A stretch of 38,249 bases of DNA from Thermodesulfovibrionales bacterium (GTDB lineage Bacteria; Nitrospirota; Thermodesulfovibrionia; Thermodesulfovibrionales; SM23-35), in the NCBI GenBank assembly GCA_030019415.1, contig JASEEX010000018.1:1-38249 (forward strand), written 5' to 3'. The translations under genes and the position numbers were made by a program. Positions within the stretch are counted from its first letter, which is position 1, and each line of letters opens with the position of its first letter. Shown in pieces: positions 24,980 through 33,554 of the stretch. Below the pieces are notes generated by a model, which saw only the letters and a program-made list of their open reading frames with translations, was not told where the DNA came from and ran no database searches.

Positions 24980-25713
24980 TGTAATTTCCTCCTTAACTCA
25001 CTAATTAATTTATAGTCTTCATCGCTGAGCCTGATTTTTTCAAGAAGCCCAGGCCTTCTTTTCAGTGTACGCCGTAGGGCCTCTTTTCTCCTCCATCGCC
25101 AGATCTCTCTGTGATTTCCAGATAGTAAGACCTCAGGTACTGCCATATCCCTGAAGACCGGAGGCCTTGTGTAATGAGGATAATCAAGTATGCCACTCGA
25201 AAATGAGTCCTCCTCTGCAGAACGTTCATCTCCTAAAACACCCGGGATTAATCTTGCAACAGCATCTATTATAACTAAGGCAGCCAATTCTCCGCCAGTT
25301 AAAATATAATCTCCTATAGATATTTCATCATCAGCAAGGGCTATTCTCACCCTTTCGTCTATTGCCTCATATCTTCCACATAAAAATAAAAGTCTCCTCT
25401 TTTCTCCTGAAAGTTCCTCTGCCATCTTTTGGTCAAATTTTTTACCCACAGGGCTGAGCATAATAACCCTTCTTTCTGTCCTTTTAGGACACAATGTCTC
25501 GACAGCAGCAAAAAAAGGTTCGGGCTTCATAACCATGCCTGCGCCTCCTCCATAAGGGTAATCATCAACGGTTCTGTGTCTGTCTTTTGCATAATCGCGA
25601 AGGTTATGGACCCTTACCTCGATGAGCTTCTTCTGGAGTGCCCTTTTAAGGATGCCTGTATCAAGATAGGCATAGAAGATTTCAGGGAAGATAGTGATAA
25701 TGTCGAATTTCAT
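24976..25713 (-). CDS. trmD: tRNA (guanine37-N1)-methyltransferase
   Basis: TrmD methylates G37 of tRNAs reading CNN codons, preventing frameshifts. The 245-residue protein has the SPOUT trefoil-knot motifs [15 protein letters not shown] and [14 protein letters not shown], plus the N-terminal [13 protein letters not shown] and [16 protein letters not shown]. It overlaps rplS by 4 nt. In most bacteria rimM sits directly upstream; here only 167 bp of repeat-bearing DNA separate it from khpA. Confidence 0.97.
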   Translation of the reverse strand: MKFDIITIFPEIFYAYLDTGILKRALQKKLIEVRVHNLRDYAKDRHRTVDDYPYGGGAGMVMKPEPFFAAVETLCPKRTERRVIMLSPVGKKFDQKMAEELSGEKRRLLFLCGRYEAIDERVRIALADDEISIGDYILTGGELAALVIIDAVARLIPGVLGDERSAEEDSFSSGILDYPHYTRPPVFRDMAVPEVLLSGNHREIWRWRRKEALRRTLKRRPGLLEKIRLSDEDYKLISELRRKLQ

Positions 25714-25772
25714 ATTTTATTTTTTATCATGGTGGTTCAAAAGCTCCAGGATTATACACCTCTTGAAAGTGA

Positions 25773-25835
25773 CCCGTTAGAAAAATTTTCTAATGGGGTA
25801 AAAGCGGGAAGCAAGGAATCTCACTTCCCACTTCC
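25773..25835. repeat. Two small palindromic repeats in the khpA-trmD gap
   Basis: A perfect palindrome TTAGAAAAATTTTCTAA (25777-25793) lies within a CCGTTAG...CTAATGGGG element. Next is a GGGAAG/CTTCCC hairpin (25806-25811, 25824-25829) that ends in two CACTTCC heptamers (25822-25835). The gap holds no gene; rimM would normally be here. Confidence 0.6.
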
Positions 25836-25880
25836 TGATTCTTATCTGGGGTAAGGGACAAAGCCCTTTAAGACTGTTTT

Positions 25881-26111
25881 TTATTCGATGATTTCGAGCA
25901 CGCAGCGCTTGCCAATTTTTGTACCTGATGCGCTGAGTATTGTCCTCATTGCGCGTGCCGTCTTGCCCTGTTTGCCTATAACTTTTCCAAGGTCGCTCGG
26001 TGCGACCCTGAGCTCAAAAACAGTTGTCTTTTCGCCGTCAATCTCTGCAACACTAACCTCTTCAGGTCTGTCTACCAGAGCCTTTGCCATCTTTTCTAAT
26101 AAGTCTTTCAT
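25881..26111 (-). CDS. khpA: KH-domain RNA-binding protein KhpA
   Basis: The 76-residue protein is a single KH domain with the RNA-binding GKQG loop in [19 protein letters not shown]. KhpA pairs with KhpB in other bacteria and binds many RNAs, with effects on cell division and translation. It lies in its usual place after rpsP, 32 nt downstream. Length is typical. Confidence 0.93.
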   Translation of the reverse strand: MKDLLEKMAKALVDRPEEVSVAEIDGEKTTVFELRVAPSDLGKVIGKQGKTARAMRTILSASGTKIGKRCVLEIIE

Positions 26112-26143
26112 CGTTCTCTACCTCCATACGAGTTTTGGACTGC

Positions 26144-26380
26144 CTATAGGTCAGCCCTTTGTATAAGCTTTTTAACTCTAGCGGTAGGTTGTGCTCCTCG
26201 CTGCAACCATAGTCTAATCTTTTCAGTATTTAGTTTCACCTCAGACGGATCCTTCAGGGGATCGTATGTCCCAAGAATCTCTATAAAAGGTCCGTCTCTC
26301 CTTGCCCTGGAATCGGTTACTACTACTCTGTAAAAAGGTCTCTTATGCGCTCCCAATCTTGTAAGTCTGATTTTGACCAA
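26144..26380 (-). CDS. rpsP: 30S ribosomal protein S16
   Basis: S16 is a 16S rRNA-binding assembly protein. The 78-residue product has the family start [39 protein letters not shown], and [12 protein letters not shown]. The start codon is TTG, with GGAGGGGAG 4-12 nt upstream. It is first in this minus-strand operon. No ffh gene precedes it, although ffh is a frequent neighbour elsewhere. Confidence 0.97.
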   Translation of the reverse strand: MVKIRLTRLGAHKRPFYRVVVTDSRARRDGPFIEILGTYDPLKDPSEVKLNTEKIRLWLQRGAQPTARVKKLIQRADL

Positions 26381-26459
26381 GGTCTCCCCTCCTTCTCGGA
26401 GATTTTAGAATATTTTGTGGATAAAGTAAAGACCCTGTAAATCAGAGATGATAGAGGCA

Positions 26460-27329
26460 CTAACCAGGTGCGAGGAGTTTTCTGATACATATGGGGAGAT
26501 GGAAGAGCCTGCCATGTGTTTTCTGGTCGTAGTAGGAAAGGTTACCGAGCCTCCTTTTCTTTAGCCTGGAGCTTATGGTTTGAGGAGACATATCGCTCGG
26601 GCGGTATTTCAATGAGCCAACAGCGTATGCCCATAGAGAACTGAAACTCGGTATGTATTCGTAGTAGAAGTCGACTTTTGGAAAAATCTCAATGAATGTT
26701 CTGAAGATATCGGGAAAGATGCTTTTATGAGGGATATAGTGGATGTCTGTTGCATGAGTCACAAAGATCCCTTCCGGGGCCAAGGTCTTCTTGATAGAGG
26801 AATAAAACTCTCTTGTGTAGAGGAGCTTGCCGGGACCTTCTTCAACAGGATCACTGATGTCTGCTATTATGACATCAAACTGATGTTCTGTTTCCTTGAC
26901 ATATTCCCTGGCATCGGTAAAGATTAACTCAGCCCTTCTGTCATTGAATGAACCCCCATGCCATTTTTTGAGATGTTTCTCACAGATCCTTACAAATTCC
27001 TCGTCAATATCGACCATAACGACCTTTTTGACCGTTGGGTGCTTGAGAACCTCCCGCAATGTTGCGCCCTCGCCCCCACCGAGTATCAAAACGGTTTTAG
27101 GGTCTGGATGTGTAACCATGGCAGGATGCACGATGGCTTCATGATAGATAAATTCATCTGCTTCTGCAGACTGGATCTTGTTATCGAGGATGATAACAAG
27201 CCCAAAATTATAGGTATCAATAAGCTCCACCTGCTGAAATTTTGTCTTTTTAGATAGCACACGTCTTTTTACCCTGTGATATATCCATCTATATTCACTC
27301 TCCTTATCGATGAACCAGTTATTGTGCAT
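26460..27329 (-). CDS. speE: Aminopropyltransferase, thermospermine/agmatine-type SpeE paralogue
   Basis: This enzyme transfers aminopropyl groups from decarboxylated AdoMet to an amine. The 289-residue protein has the GGGEGATLREVLKH motif (GGGEG at 84-88), the acidic VDIDEEF strand end, and DISDPVEEGPGKLLYT at about 157-172. In canonical spermidine synthases the last motif is DSTDPIGPA. The form here, with WH and LLYT, is closer to the Thermus triamine/agmatine synthases and plant ACL5-type thermospermine synthases. It overlaps speB by 11 nt and is last in the polyamine operon. Substrate choice (agmatine, spermidine or both) is inference. Confidence 0.88.
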   Translation of the reverse strand: MHNNWFIDKESEYRWIYHRVKRRVLSKKTKFQQVELIDTYNFGLVIILDNKIQSAEADEFIYHEAIVHPAMVTHPDPKTVLILGGGEGATLREVLKHPTVKKVVMVDIDEEFVRICEKHLKKWHGGSFNDRRAELIFTDAREYVKETEHQFDVIIADISDPVEEGPGKLLYTREFYSSIKKTLAPEGIFVTHATDIHYIPHKSIFPDIFRTFIEIFPKVDFYYEYIPSFSSLWAYAVGSLKYRPSDMSPQTISSRLKKRRLGNLSYYDQKTHGRLFHLPICIRKLLAPG

Positions 27330-28182
27330 TCTTAAGTAACCTATTCAGTAAGAACATTATTTCCCTCACAACTTTTGCTCCAATTAGTGTAGTTATTTCT
27401 GCTGGGTCATAAGGAGGGCATATTTCGGTTATATCGAAACCCACTATCTTCTTGAATCCTTTGAACCTCTTTATTGTTTTGTATAATTCATCATATCTCC
27501 ATCCCATAAGCTCCGGAGCAGTAACCCCGGGCGCGATGCTCGGATCTAAGACATCGACATCTATACTCAGATATATAGGCTTATTTTTTAACTTCTTTAA
27601 AAGTTCATCAGGTGGTGGTTTAAAAGAAGAAAAAATCCTGCCTTTCAAAAATTCTTTGTCCTCTCCTGGACCTGTTCTTGTTCCAAACATGAATATTCTG
27701 TTATCCCCTACGATGTCATAAACAAGTTTCATGACATTAGCATGAGATAGATGCATTTCTCTATGGTTGTCGCTTAAATCAGTATGGGCATCAAATACAA
27801 GCACATGCAAATCAGGATAACGCTCAATTATAGCCTGAACTATTGGAAAGGTGATAAGGTGTTCGCCACCAATGGAGAGAGGTATTTTTCTGTCATCGAG
27901 GATTCTTTTTATAGCAGATCCTATCTCGGTAAGATTGTTATCTAAATTTCCTGTTAGGCGTAGGTCGCCCATATCAAAAAAGGGGACATCGAGGATGTTT
28001 TCATCCGTTAAATAATTATAGTCCTCTAAGTGCCATGATATCTCTCTAATTGCAGATGGTGCAAATCTGGTTCCGGGGCGGAAAGATACGGTGACATCGA
28101 GAGGAATACCTAACAGGATAATATCAGCGGTCTCATAAGTTTTCGTGCTCTCGCTAAATGGCTTTGTTGGTTCTAATAGCAT
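27319..28182 (-). CDS. speB: Agmatinase-family ureohydrolase
   Basis: SpeB removes urea from agmatine or from aminopropylagmatine. The 287-residue protein carries the binuclear manganese ligands in GGEH (105-108), DAHTD (131-135) and SIDVDVLDP (206-214), with PGVTAPE after it. Gene context, beside arginine decarboxylase and two aminopropyltransferases, favours agmatinase or aminopropylagmatinase over arginase. It overlaps speE2 upstream by 29 nt and speE1 downstream by 11 nt. Confidence 0.93.
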   Translation of the reverse strand: MLLEPTKPFSESTKTYETADIILLGIPLDVTVSFRPGTRFAPSAIREISWHLEDYNYLTDENILDVPFFDMGDLRLTGNLDNNLTEIGSAIKRILDDRKIPLSIGGEHLITFPIVQAIIERYPDLHVLVFDAHTDLSDNHREMHLSHANVMKLVYDIVGDNRIFMFGTRTGPGEDKEFLKGRIFSSFKPPPDELLKKLKNKPIYLSIDVDVLDPSIAPGVTAPELMGWRYDELYKTIKRFKGFKKIVGFDITEICPPYDPAEITTLIGAKVVREIMFLLNRLLKNAQ

Positions 28183-28990
28183 CTTCTAAGAATCTCGGCA
28201 GGACAAAACTAGCCTTGTGTATCTCAGGGGTGTAGTACTTCGTTGCTATTGCTCCCTTCCTTGACGGAACTGAAGGGTCGTACTTTTTTGAACCGACCGT
28301 GAAGCTCCAGAGACCGCTTGGATATGTTGGAATGGGTGCAAGATATAAACGGACTATAGGAAAAATAGCTGAAAGGGTTCTATTTGTCTTCACAATAAAA
28401 TCCGTGTGGAGAAAGGGAGATTCAGTCTGGGAAACGAGAATTCCATTTGCCCTTAGTGATGCGTAAGCTGCGGTATAAAAATCTTCTGTAAACAGATTTG
28501 CTGCTGGGCCAATAGGATCCGTAGAATCCACGATAATGATATCATATGAACCAGCCATATTTTTTATATATGTAACACCATCTGCAATGATAATCTTACA
28601 CCGATGGTCTGAGAATCCTGAACTGAGATGCGGGAAATATTTCTTTGATGCCTCCACAACATCCCTATCAATTTCAGCTAATTCTACAAGGTCCACTGAT
28701 TGGTGCTTCAATACCTCCCTAACTGTTCCACCATCACCCCCACCGATAACAAGCACTTTTGATGGGGCTGGGTGTGAATACAATGGCACATGAGCAATCA
28801 TCTCGTGGTAGATGAATTCATCCATATCTGTCGTCTGAAACTTATTATCAAGCAGGAGCACCTTTCCATACTGTGGAGTATCTACAATGAGAATGTTTTG
28901 ATGATTACTACTCTTGCGAAACAGTGTCGCTGTTGTCCTTATTAAAAGGGAAAGATCCGGGGTTTGCTTTTCTGTTACCCAGAGTTTCAC
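28154..28990 (-). CDS. speE: Spermidine synthase (canonical SpeE)
   Basis: Canonical aminopropyltransferase of 278 residues, with GGGDGGTVREVLKH (83-96), the AEIDRDVVE strand end, and the VDSTDPIGPA motif at about 154-163. The N-terminal beta domain with YHEMIAHVPL is typical. The start is GTG, 3 nt after the pdaD stop. It differs clearly from the second aminopropyltransferase at 26460-27329, so the two are old paralogues with probably different acceptors. Confidence 0.95.
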   Translation of the reverse strand: MKLWVTEKQTPDLSLLIRTTATLFRKSSNHQNILIVDTPQYGKVLLLDNKFQTTDMDEFIYHEMIAHVPLYSHPAPSKVLVIGGGDGGTVREVLKHQSVDLVELAEIDRDVVEASKKYFPHLSSGFSDHRCKIIIADGVTYIKNMAGSYDIIIVDSTDPIGPAANLFTEDFYTAAYASLRANGILVSQTESPFLHTDFIVKTNRTLSAIFPIVRLYLAPIPTYPSGLWSFTVGSKKYDPSVPSRKGAIATKYYTPEIHKASFVLPRFLEDAIRTNKAI

Positions 28991-28993
28991 TTG

Positions 28994-29497
28994 TCAATAC
29001 CACAGAGGAACTGCAGCAAAAACGCAACCTATATTTTTAACCTTGTGCTCAACACCTTTAACAAAAAGTTGATTAAGGGGTAATCCCCTCACCTCAAAGG
29101 CCTCCTTAACCATCTCAGATACGGTTTCTTCGGCATCCTTTTTTGAGCAGAACCCAGAGAATTCCATTATTACACCATAGTGCCCTCTTGAGGATATTCC
29201 GACTCCAACAGAGGCCGATATTAATTTACCTGGTTGGCTGCATGTCAGAGAGCTATATGCAATTGGCAAGAAAGAACCTGGCTTTATCGACAATTCAGAC
29301 ACGTAATCTGCATCCGGAGGCAAAATACTACTTACCTTGAGGAGGTTCGTATTGCCAACACCTGCGAGTAGAAGTGCTTTGTCAAAAGCTGTTAATTCTG
29401 TCTTGCCTTCTGCAGATGCTGCTACAAGTGTAAATTTTCTGGGTCTTGGAAGTCTAATTACCATCTCATTTGTTGATGGATAAGTAATCGCCTTCAA
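28994..29497 (-). CDS. pdaD: Pyruvoyl-dependent arginine decarboxylase
   Basis: This enzyme converts arginine to agmatine with a self-made pyruvoyl group. The 167-residue proenzyme has the cleavage site VSSILPP at 55-61: the chain should split between Ser56 and Ser57, the latter becoming pyruvoyl. Further motifs are GVGNTNL before the site and GVGISSRGHYG later. The start is TTG with AAAGGAG 6 nt upstream. It is first in the pdaD-speE2-speB-speE1 operon, defining the arginine-to-agmatine route to polyamines. No AdoMet decarboxylase (speD) lies nearby. Confidence 0.93.
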   Translation of the reverse strand: MKAITYPSTNEMVIRLPRPRKFTLVAASAEGKTELTAFDKALLLAGVGNTNLLKVSSILPPDADYVSELSIKPGSFLPIAYSSLTCSQPGKLISASVGVGISSRGHYGVIMEFSGFCSKKDAEETVSEMVKEAFEVRGLPLNQLFVKGVEHKVKNIGCVFAAVPLWY

Positions 29498-29585
29498 TTT
29501 ATGCTCCTTTCAGGAAAATAAAATCTGATATGTTAAAACATATTTTTAATCTTAATGCAACTATTTTTTACGGAGCAGACATTTC

Positions 29586-29675
29586 TCAGTGTCCTTTTCT
29601 CCATTGGAGAAGCTTTTTTGTAGTAGCACGGATTGCCTCTGCAACATCTTTGTTCTCCTCACGCACTGCAAGGCT
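29586..29675 (-). other. Short open frame in phase after the tlyA stop
   Basis: Directly after the tlyA TAA, the same frame continues for 29 sense codons with a protein-like composition (VREENKDVAEAIRATTKKLL, then QWRKGH and a stop). It contains a GTG but no clear ribosome binding site. It may be a gene remnant or a chance frame. I do not recognise it. Confidence 0.2.
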
Positions 29676-30464
29676 TTAGCGCAAGGTGTATTCTCTCTTC
29701 ATGTATAAAAAATATTCTATATTGCCTCTGCGCCCGGGGAGGGGGGACCGAAAAATTCCGATGGTTCTGAGGCCGATCTCCTCTAAATCTCTCTTAACAC
29801 CTTCGACAGCCCTTAACCTTTTTCCCTCTTCCCTCACAATTCCCCCTTTCCCCACCTCTCCCTTCCCAACCTCAAACTGTGGCTTGACGAGGGAAAGGAC
29901 CTCGCCTTCTTCCTTAATAAATCCTACAATCGCAGGAACCACCTTCGTCAGAGAGATAAAAGAGACGTCCACCGTTGCCATGTCTATATTACCTTTCATA
30001 AGGTCTTCAAACTCCTGACTCCTGAATCTTTTCTCCTGACTCCTGAGTACTTTATTGAGATATCTTATATTTGTCCTCTCCATCAATATGACCCTCGGGT
30101 CTTCTCTGAGGGGCCATGCAAGTTGCCCATAACCTACATCTATGCAGTATACCTTTTTTGCCCCCTTCTTCAGTAAACAGTCTGTAAAGCCGCCTGCCCC
30201 AGAACCAACATCCATGATAATCTTACCATTGACACCGATATCGAAAAATTCTATTGCCGCCTCAAGCTTGAGACCTCCTCTGCTGACATAAGGCAGGCCT
30301 TCTTCTATGAGAGATATGTCTGAAGTCTCACTGATGGAGGTGCCTGCCTTTGTTATTTTTTTACCATTTACGAAGACCTTTCCCTCTATAATGAGGGCCC
30401 TTGCCAGCTCTCTGCTCTTTACAAGCCCTCTCGAAACAAGGATTTTATCCAATCTCTCCTTCAA
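29676..30464 (-). CDS. tlyA: TlyA-family rRNA 2'-O-methyltransferase
   Basis: TlyA-type proteins methylate ribose 2'-OH groups of rRNA; they were once called hemolysins. The 262-residue protein has an N-terminal S4 RNA-binding domain (ERLDKILVSRGLVKSRELAR to about 60) and an RrmJ-like methyltransferase domain with DVGSGAGGFTDCLL. Later motifs are VDVSFISLTKV and VKPQFEVGKGEVGKGGIV. The start is TTG, overlapping the dxs stop. Residues about 140-151 (RSQEKRFRSQEF) come from in-frame heptad repeats. Confidence 0.92.
   Translation of the reverse strand: MKERLDKILVSRGLVKSRELARALIIEGKVFVNGKKITKAGTSISETSDISLIEEGLPYVSRGGLKLEAAIEFFDIGVNGKIIMDVGSGAGGFTDCLLKKGAKKVYCIDVGYGQLAWPLREDPRVILMERTNIRYLNKVLRSQEKRFRSQEFEDLMKGNIDMATVDVSFISLTKVVPAIVGFIKEEGEVLSLVKPQFEVGKGEVGKGGIVREEGKRLRAVEGVKRDLEEIGLRTIGIFRSPLPGRRGNIEYFLYMKREYTLR
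30011..30045 (-). repeat. CAGGAGT-type heptamers inside tlyA
   Basis: On the plus strand ACTCCTG, ACTCCTG, AATCTTT, TCTCCTG, ACTCCTG stand in one 7-bp phase. Four of the five units match closely. They are translated in frame within tlyA. Confidence 0.75.
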
Positions 30465-32395
30465 TGGCTATATGTTGGTTCTTTGAGAATGGAGAGCGCA
30501 GTATGATATATTCCCTCTTCATCGAGCCCATACTTTTTTCTCAATTCATCTTGGTTGCCCTGGTCAATAAATTCATCCGGTATACCGAGCCGCCTGACTC
30601 TTACATCATAGACTTCCATCTTATTCAGGAATTCAAGCACAGCGCTGCCAAAGCCACCAGCGAGGGCATTCTCTTCTACCGTGATTATCCTCTTAACTCT
30701 TGATACTATAGAGAGTAGAAGATTACGGTCTAAGGGTTTTATAAACCTTGCGTTTACAACCATTGCACTGATTCCTTCCTTTCCAAGTTGTTCTGCTGCT
30801 GACAGTGCTGGGTAAACAGTACTGCCTATGGCTATTATTGCTATATCATTGCCTTCCTTTAAGATTTCTGCCCTTCCTATGTCTAATAGTGACGAGTGAC
30901 GAGTGACGAGTGACGAGTCTTTGGAATTATTTTTTTCTGTTAACTTGCAACTTGTAACTTGCAACTTGTCACTAACCTTCCCCCTCGGATACCTTATTGC
31001 TGATGGCCCATTGTGTTTTAGGGCAAGCTCGAGCATGGCCCTGAGTTCAAAATCATCCTTAGGTGCCATGACAACGAGATTTGGGATGTGCCTTAGATAG
31101 GATAGGTCAAACAGTCCGCTATGTGTAGGACCATCCTCTCCGACTATCCCTGCCCTGTCAATAGCAAAAATAACATGGAGGTTCTGGAGACAGACATCAT
31201 GGACTATCTCGTCATAGGCCCTCTGAAGAAAGGTGGAGTAGATTGCAACGACAGGTTTTAACCCCTGCGTTGCAAGCCCTGCAGCAAATGCTACAGCATG
31301 GGGCTCTGCAATGCCGACATCATAAAATCTATCAGAATATCTTTCTGAAAAATGTTCGAGGCCCGTGCCTTCTTTCATCGCTGCTGAGATAGCAATTATC
31401 CTCTCATCTTTGGCTGCAAGTTCTGTCAGGGTATCACCAAATACCTCACTGTAAGTCAATCCACCTTCACTCACAGGTGCCCCTGTTTCTGGTTCGAAGG
31501 GTCCAACTCCGTGAAAGAAGGAAGGGTTATTTTCTGAAAACTCATACCCCTTCCCCTTTTTCGTTATAACGTGTATAAGGGTAGGGGATGACGCTGTTTT
31601 TATCCTCTTCAGTGTTTCGATGAGTAATTCAATATTATGGCCATCGATTGGGCCGATATAATTAAATCCGAGTTCCTCAAAGATGATTCCTGGCAGGAAA
31701 AGCCCTTTGAGTATCTCCTCTGTCCTCTGGGCTATCTTTGCTGCTCTCTTTCCTAATTTCGGAATTCCCTCGAGAAGTGATTTAGTCTGCTTTCTGAACT
31801 TCCGATATAACTCTCCCGTAAGTATCCTGCTTAGATATGCAGAAAGGGCACCGACACTCGGTGATATGGACATTTCATTGTCATTCAGAATGACAATGAG
31901 GTCTTTTCGGAGGTGGCCAGCATTGTTTAACCCCTCAAATGCGAGCCCTGCTGTCATTGCTCCATCACCGATAACAGCTATGACCTTAAAATTCTCTTTA
32001 TTCTTATCTCTTCCTTCGATTATGCCGAGGGCCGCTGATATTGAGGTAGAGCTATGTCCTGTGCCGAAGGCGTCGTGCTCACTTTCCTCTCTTTTGGGGA
32101 AGCCAGAAATACCTTCATATTTTCTGAGGGTTGAAAACCTTTCGTATCTTCCCGTGAGGAGTTTATGGGAATAGCACTGATGACCAACATCCCATATTAT
32201 TTTATCCACCGGTGAATTGAATACATAATGGAGGGCAATTGTCAATTCTACAACTCCGAGATTTGAGGATAGATGACCTCCATTTATCGATACCTTTTCG
32301 ATTATTGTCCCCCTCAGTTCTCTTGCAAGCTCCTTGAGTTCTGAAATAGAGAGTTTTTTTAAATCTGACGGTAATTTGATCGATTCCAGATACAT
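30461..32395 (-). CDS. dxs: 1-deoxy-D-xylulose-5-phosphate synthase
   Basis: Dxs makes DXP from pyruvate and glyceraldehyde 3-phosphate, the first step of the MEP isoprenoid pathway. The protein has 644 residues from the ATG at 32395, chosen because AGGAGG lies 5-10 nt upstream; a TTG one codon earlier is possible. TPP-binding GDGAMTAGLAFEGLNNAG, DVGHQCYSHK near the N-terminus and EDGPTHSGLFDL are present. Residues about 474-504 derive from two heptad arrays. It shares one base with the ispA stop and overlaps tlyA. Confidence 0.96.
   Translation of the reverse strand: MYLESIKLPSDLKKLSISELKELARELRGTIIEKVSINGGHLSSNLGVVELTIALHYVFNSPVDKIIWDVGHQCYSHKLLTGRYERFSTLRKYEGISGFPKREESEHDAFGTGHSSTSISAALGIIEGRDKNKENFKVIAVIGDGAMTAGLAFEGLNNAGHLRKDLIVILNDNEMSISPSVGALSAYLSRILTGELYRKFRKQTKSLLEGIPKLGKRAAKIAQRTEEILKGLFLPGIIFEELGFNYIGPIDGHNIELLIETLKRIKTASSPTLIHVITKKGKGYEFSENNPSFFHGVGPFEPETGAPVSEGGLTYSEVFGDTLTELAAKDERIIAISAAMKEGTGLEHFSERYSDRFYDVGIAEPHAVAFAAGLATQGLKPVVAIYSTFLQRAYDEIVHDVCLQNLHVIFAIDRAGIVGEDGPTHSGLFDLSYLRHIPNLVVMAPKDDFELRAMLELALKHNGPSAIRYPRGKVSDKLQVTSCKLTEKNNSKDSSLVTRHSSLLDIGRAEILKEGNDIAIIAIGSTVYPALSAAEQLGKEGISAMVVNARFIKPLDRNLLLSIVSRVKRIITVEENALAGGFGSAVLEFLNKMEVYDVRVRRLGIPDEFIDQGNQDELRKKYGLDEEGIYHTALSILKEPTYSH
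30889..30968 (-). repeat. Two heptamer arrays inside dxs (CTCGTCA and CAAGTTG types)
   Basis: Four perfect GTGACGA units occupy 30889-30916. Four units alternating TAACTTG and CAACTTG occupy 30941-30968. Both are in frame in dxs, encoding KLQVTSCKL and SLVTRHSSLL, at a point between conserved blocks. Confidence 0.9.
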
Positions 32396-33399
32396 CAAAC
32401 CCTCCTTTTTAAGAGATAACAGGCGATCCCCCTTAATTGATCTGCCTCAGAGGAGAATATCTTAAGGGCATCTATCGCCCCTGAGATTAAATCCTCTGCC
32501 TTTTGTCGTGACTTCTCTATTCCATATAGCGCTGGATAGGTCATCTTTTTCACATCTGAACCTGCTGTTTTGCCGAGTTCCTTTGTGTTGCCTTCTATAT
32601 CAAGGATATCGTCAATGATCTGGAAGGCAAGTCCTATGTTTTCTCCATATTTTGTTAAGGCCTTCAATTTATCCCCCTCACTGTCAGCGAGTATTGGCCC
32701 CATTCTTACAGATGCTGTTATAAGGGCTGCTGTTTTGTGAAGGTGGATGAAAGTAAGGGTATCTCTGTCAGGTTCTGAGTTCTCTGAGAATATGTCCAGG
32801 GCCTGGCCTCCAACCATGCCGTGGGCACCTGCTGCCAAGGCGACCTCTCTTATTACTTTTATTAGGGTGGATGGATTCATTTCTTTATGTAAGTATACCC
32901 CCTCCCTAACCCTCCCCCCTGAAGGGGGAGGGAAGGGAGGGGGTGAAGTTTCACTTGATAATCCCCCCATCCCCCATTTAGTAAAAGGGGGTAAGGGGGA
33001 ATTTGTGTTCGTCATCATAAAGAATGCCTCTGTAAGAAGGGCATCACCTGCAAGGATTGCCATTGCTTCACCAAAGACCTTATGGCTTGTAGGTTTACCA
33101 CGCCTGAGGTTGTCATTGTCCATGGCAGGCAGGTCATCGTGGATAAGGGAATAGGTATGTATAAGTTCCAGTGCCGAGGCATAGGGAATGATATTTTTTG
33201 GATCTTTTCCACATGCTTCATATGATGAAAGGGCAAGGATAGGGCGGATTCTCTTGCCTCCTGCAAAGAGGGAATATCTCATCGCCTCATGGAGAACAGA
33301 GGGTTCAGAAGGGATGCTGAAATATGATTTTAGGTATGAGTCAATTAATTCACGTTTTTCTCTGAGATATGTCTTTATATCAAACTTGGCCATTTTCAT
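32395..33399 (-). CDS. ispA: Polyprenyl (farnesyl/geranylgeranyl) diphosphate synthase
   Basis: This prenyltransferase condenses isopentenyl diphosphate with allylic diphosphates. The protein has 334 residues, about 40 longer than usual. The first Asp-rich motif DDLPAMD is at 88-94 and the second, QIIDDILD, near residue 265. The excess is residues about 131-172 (SPLPPFTKWGMGG, then PPPFPPPSGGRVREG), produced by two palindromic G/C-run repeats inserted in frame in a loop. Product length (C15 or C20) cannot be decided. It lies between guaA and dxs; the start has no strong ribosome binding site. Confidence 0.93.
   Translation of the reverse strand: MKMAKFDIKTYLREKRELIDSYLKSYFSIPSEPSVLHEAMRYSLFAGGKRIRPILALSSYEACGKDPKNIIPYASALELIHTYSLIHDDLPAMDNDNLRRGKPTSHKVFGEAMAILAGDALLTEAFFMMTNTNSPLPPFTKWGMGGLSSETSPPPFPPPSGGRVREGVYLHKEMNPSTLIKVIREVALAAGAHGMVGGQALDIFSENSEPDRDTLTFIHLHKTAALITASVRMGPILADSEGDKLKALTKYGENIGLAFQIIDDILDIEGNTKELGKTAGSDVKKMTYPALYGIEKSRQKAEDLISGAIDALKIFSSEADQLRGIACYLLKRRV
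32896..33002. repeat. Two palindromic G/C-run repeats inside ispA
   Basis: The unit at about 32899-32943 pairs CCCCCTCCCTAACCCTCCCC with its G-rich complement. The unit at about 32961-32997 pairs CCCCCCATCCCCC with GGGGGTAAGGGGG. The second is the same family as the repeat in trpE at 5407-5436. Together they add about 40 codons without breaking the frame. Confidence 0.8.
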
Positions 33400-33417
33400 A
33401 AATCACAGCTCTTACAT

Positions 33418-33542
33418 TAAAGGCAGGAGATCACCCTTTCGCTCATTCTCGCCCCGCATCATTATGTTATAGTGCGGAGCTCCGAGGTGAATTCCAATTT
33501 CATTGGAATTCAAAACCGCTCAAGGGCAATCTCCTGCCTTTA
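33418..33542. repeat. 125-bp palindromic element between guaA and ispA
   Basis: Exact 14-bp terminal inverted repeats TAAAGGCAGGAGAT (33418-33431) and its complement (33529-33542) enclose a perfect inner hairpin TGAATTCCAAT-TTC-ATTGGAATTCA (33488-33512) and a CCGCA/TGCGG pair. It has MITE form. It lies in the ispA leader on the minus strand and could terminate guaA transcripts or affect ispA. Confidence 0.65.
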
Positions 33543-33554
33543 TCATGACTATTT

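Noticed and set aside
25429-25854. Open frame antisense to trmD running into the khpA-trmD gap
   Set aside because: Its codons lie mainly opposite conserved trmD sequence and repeats; it is not a gene and not a rimM remnant.
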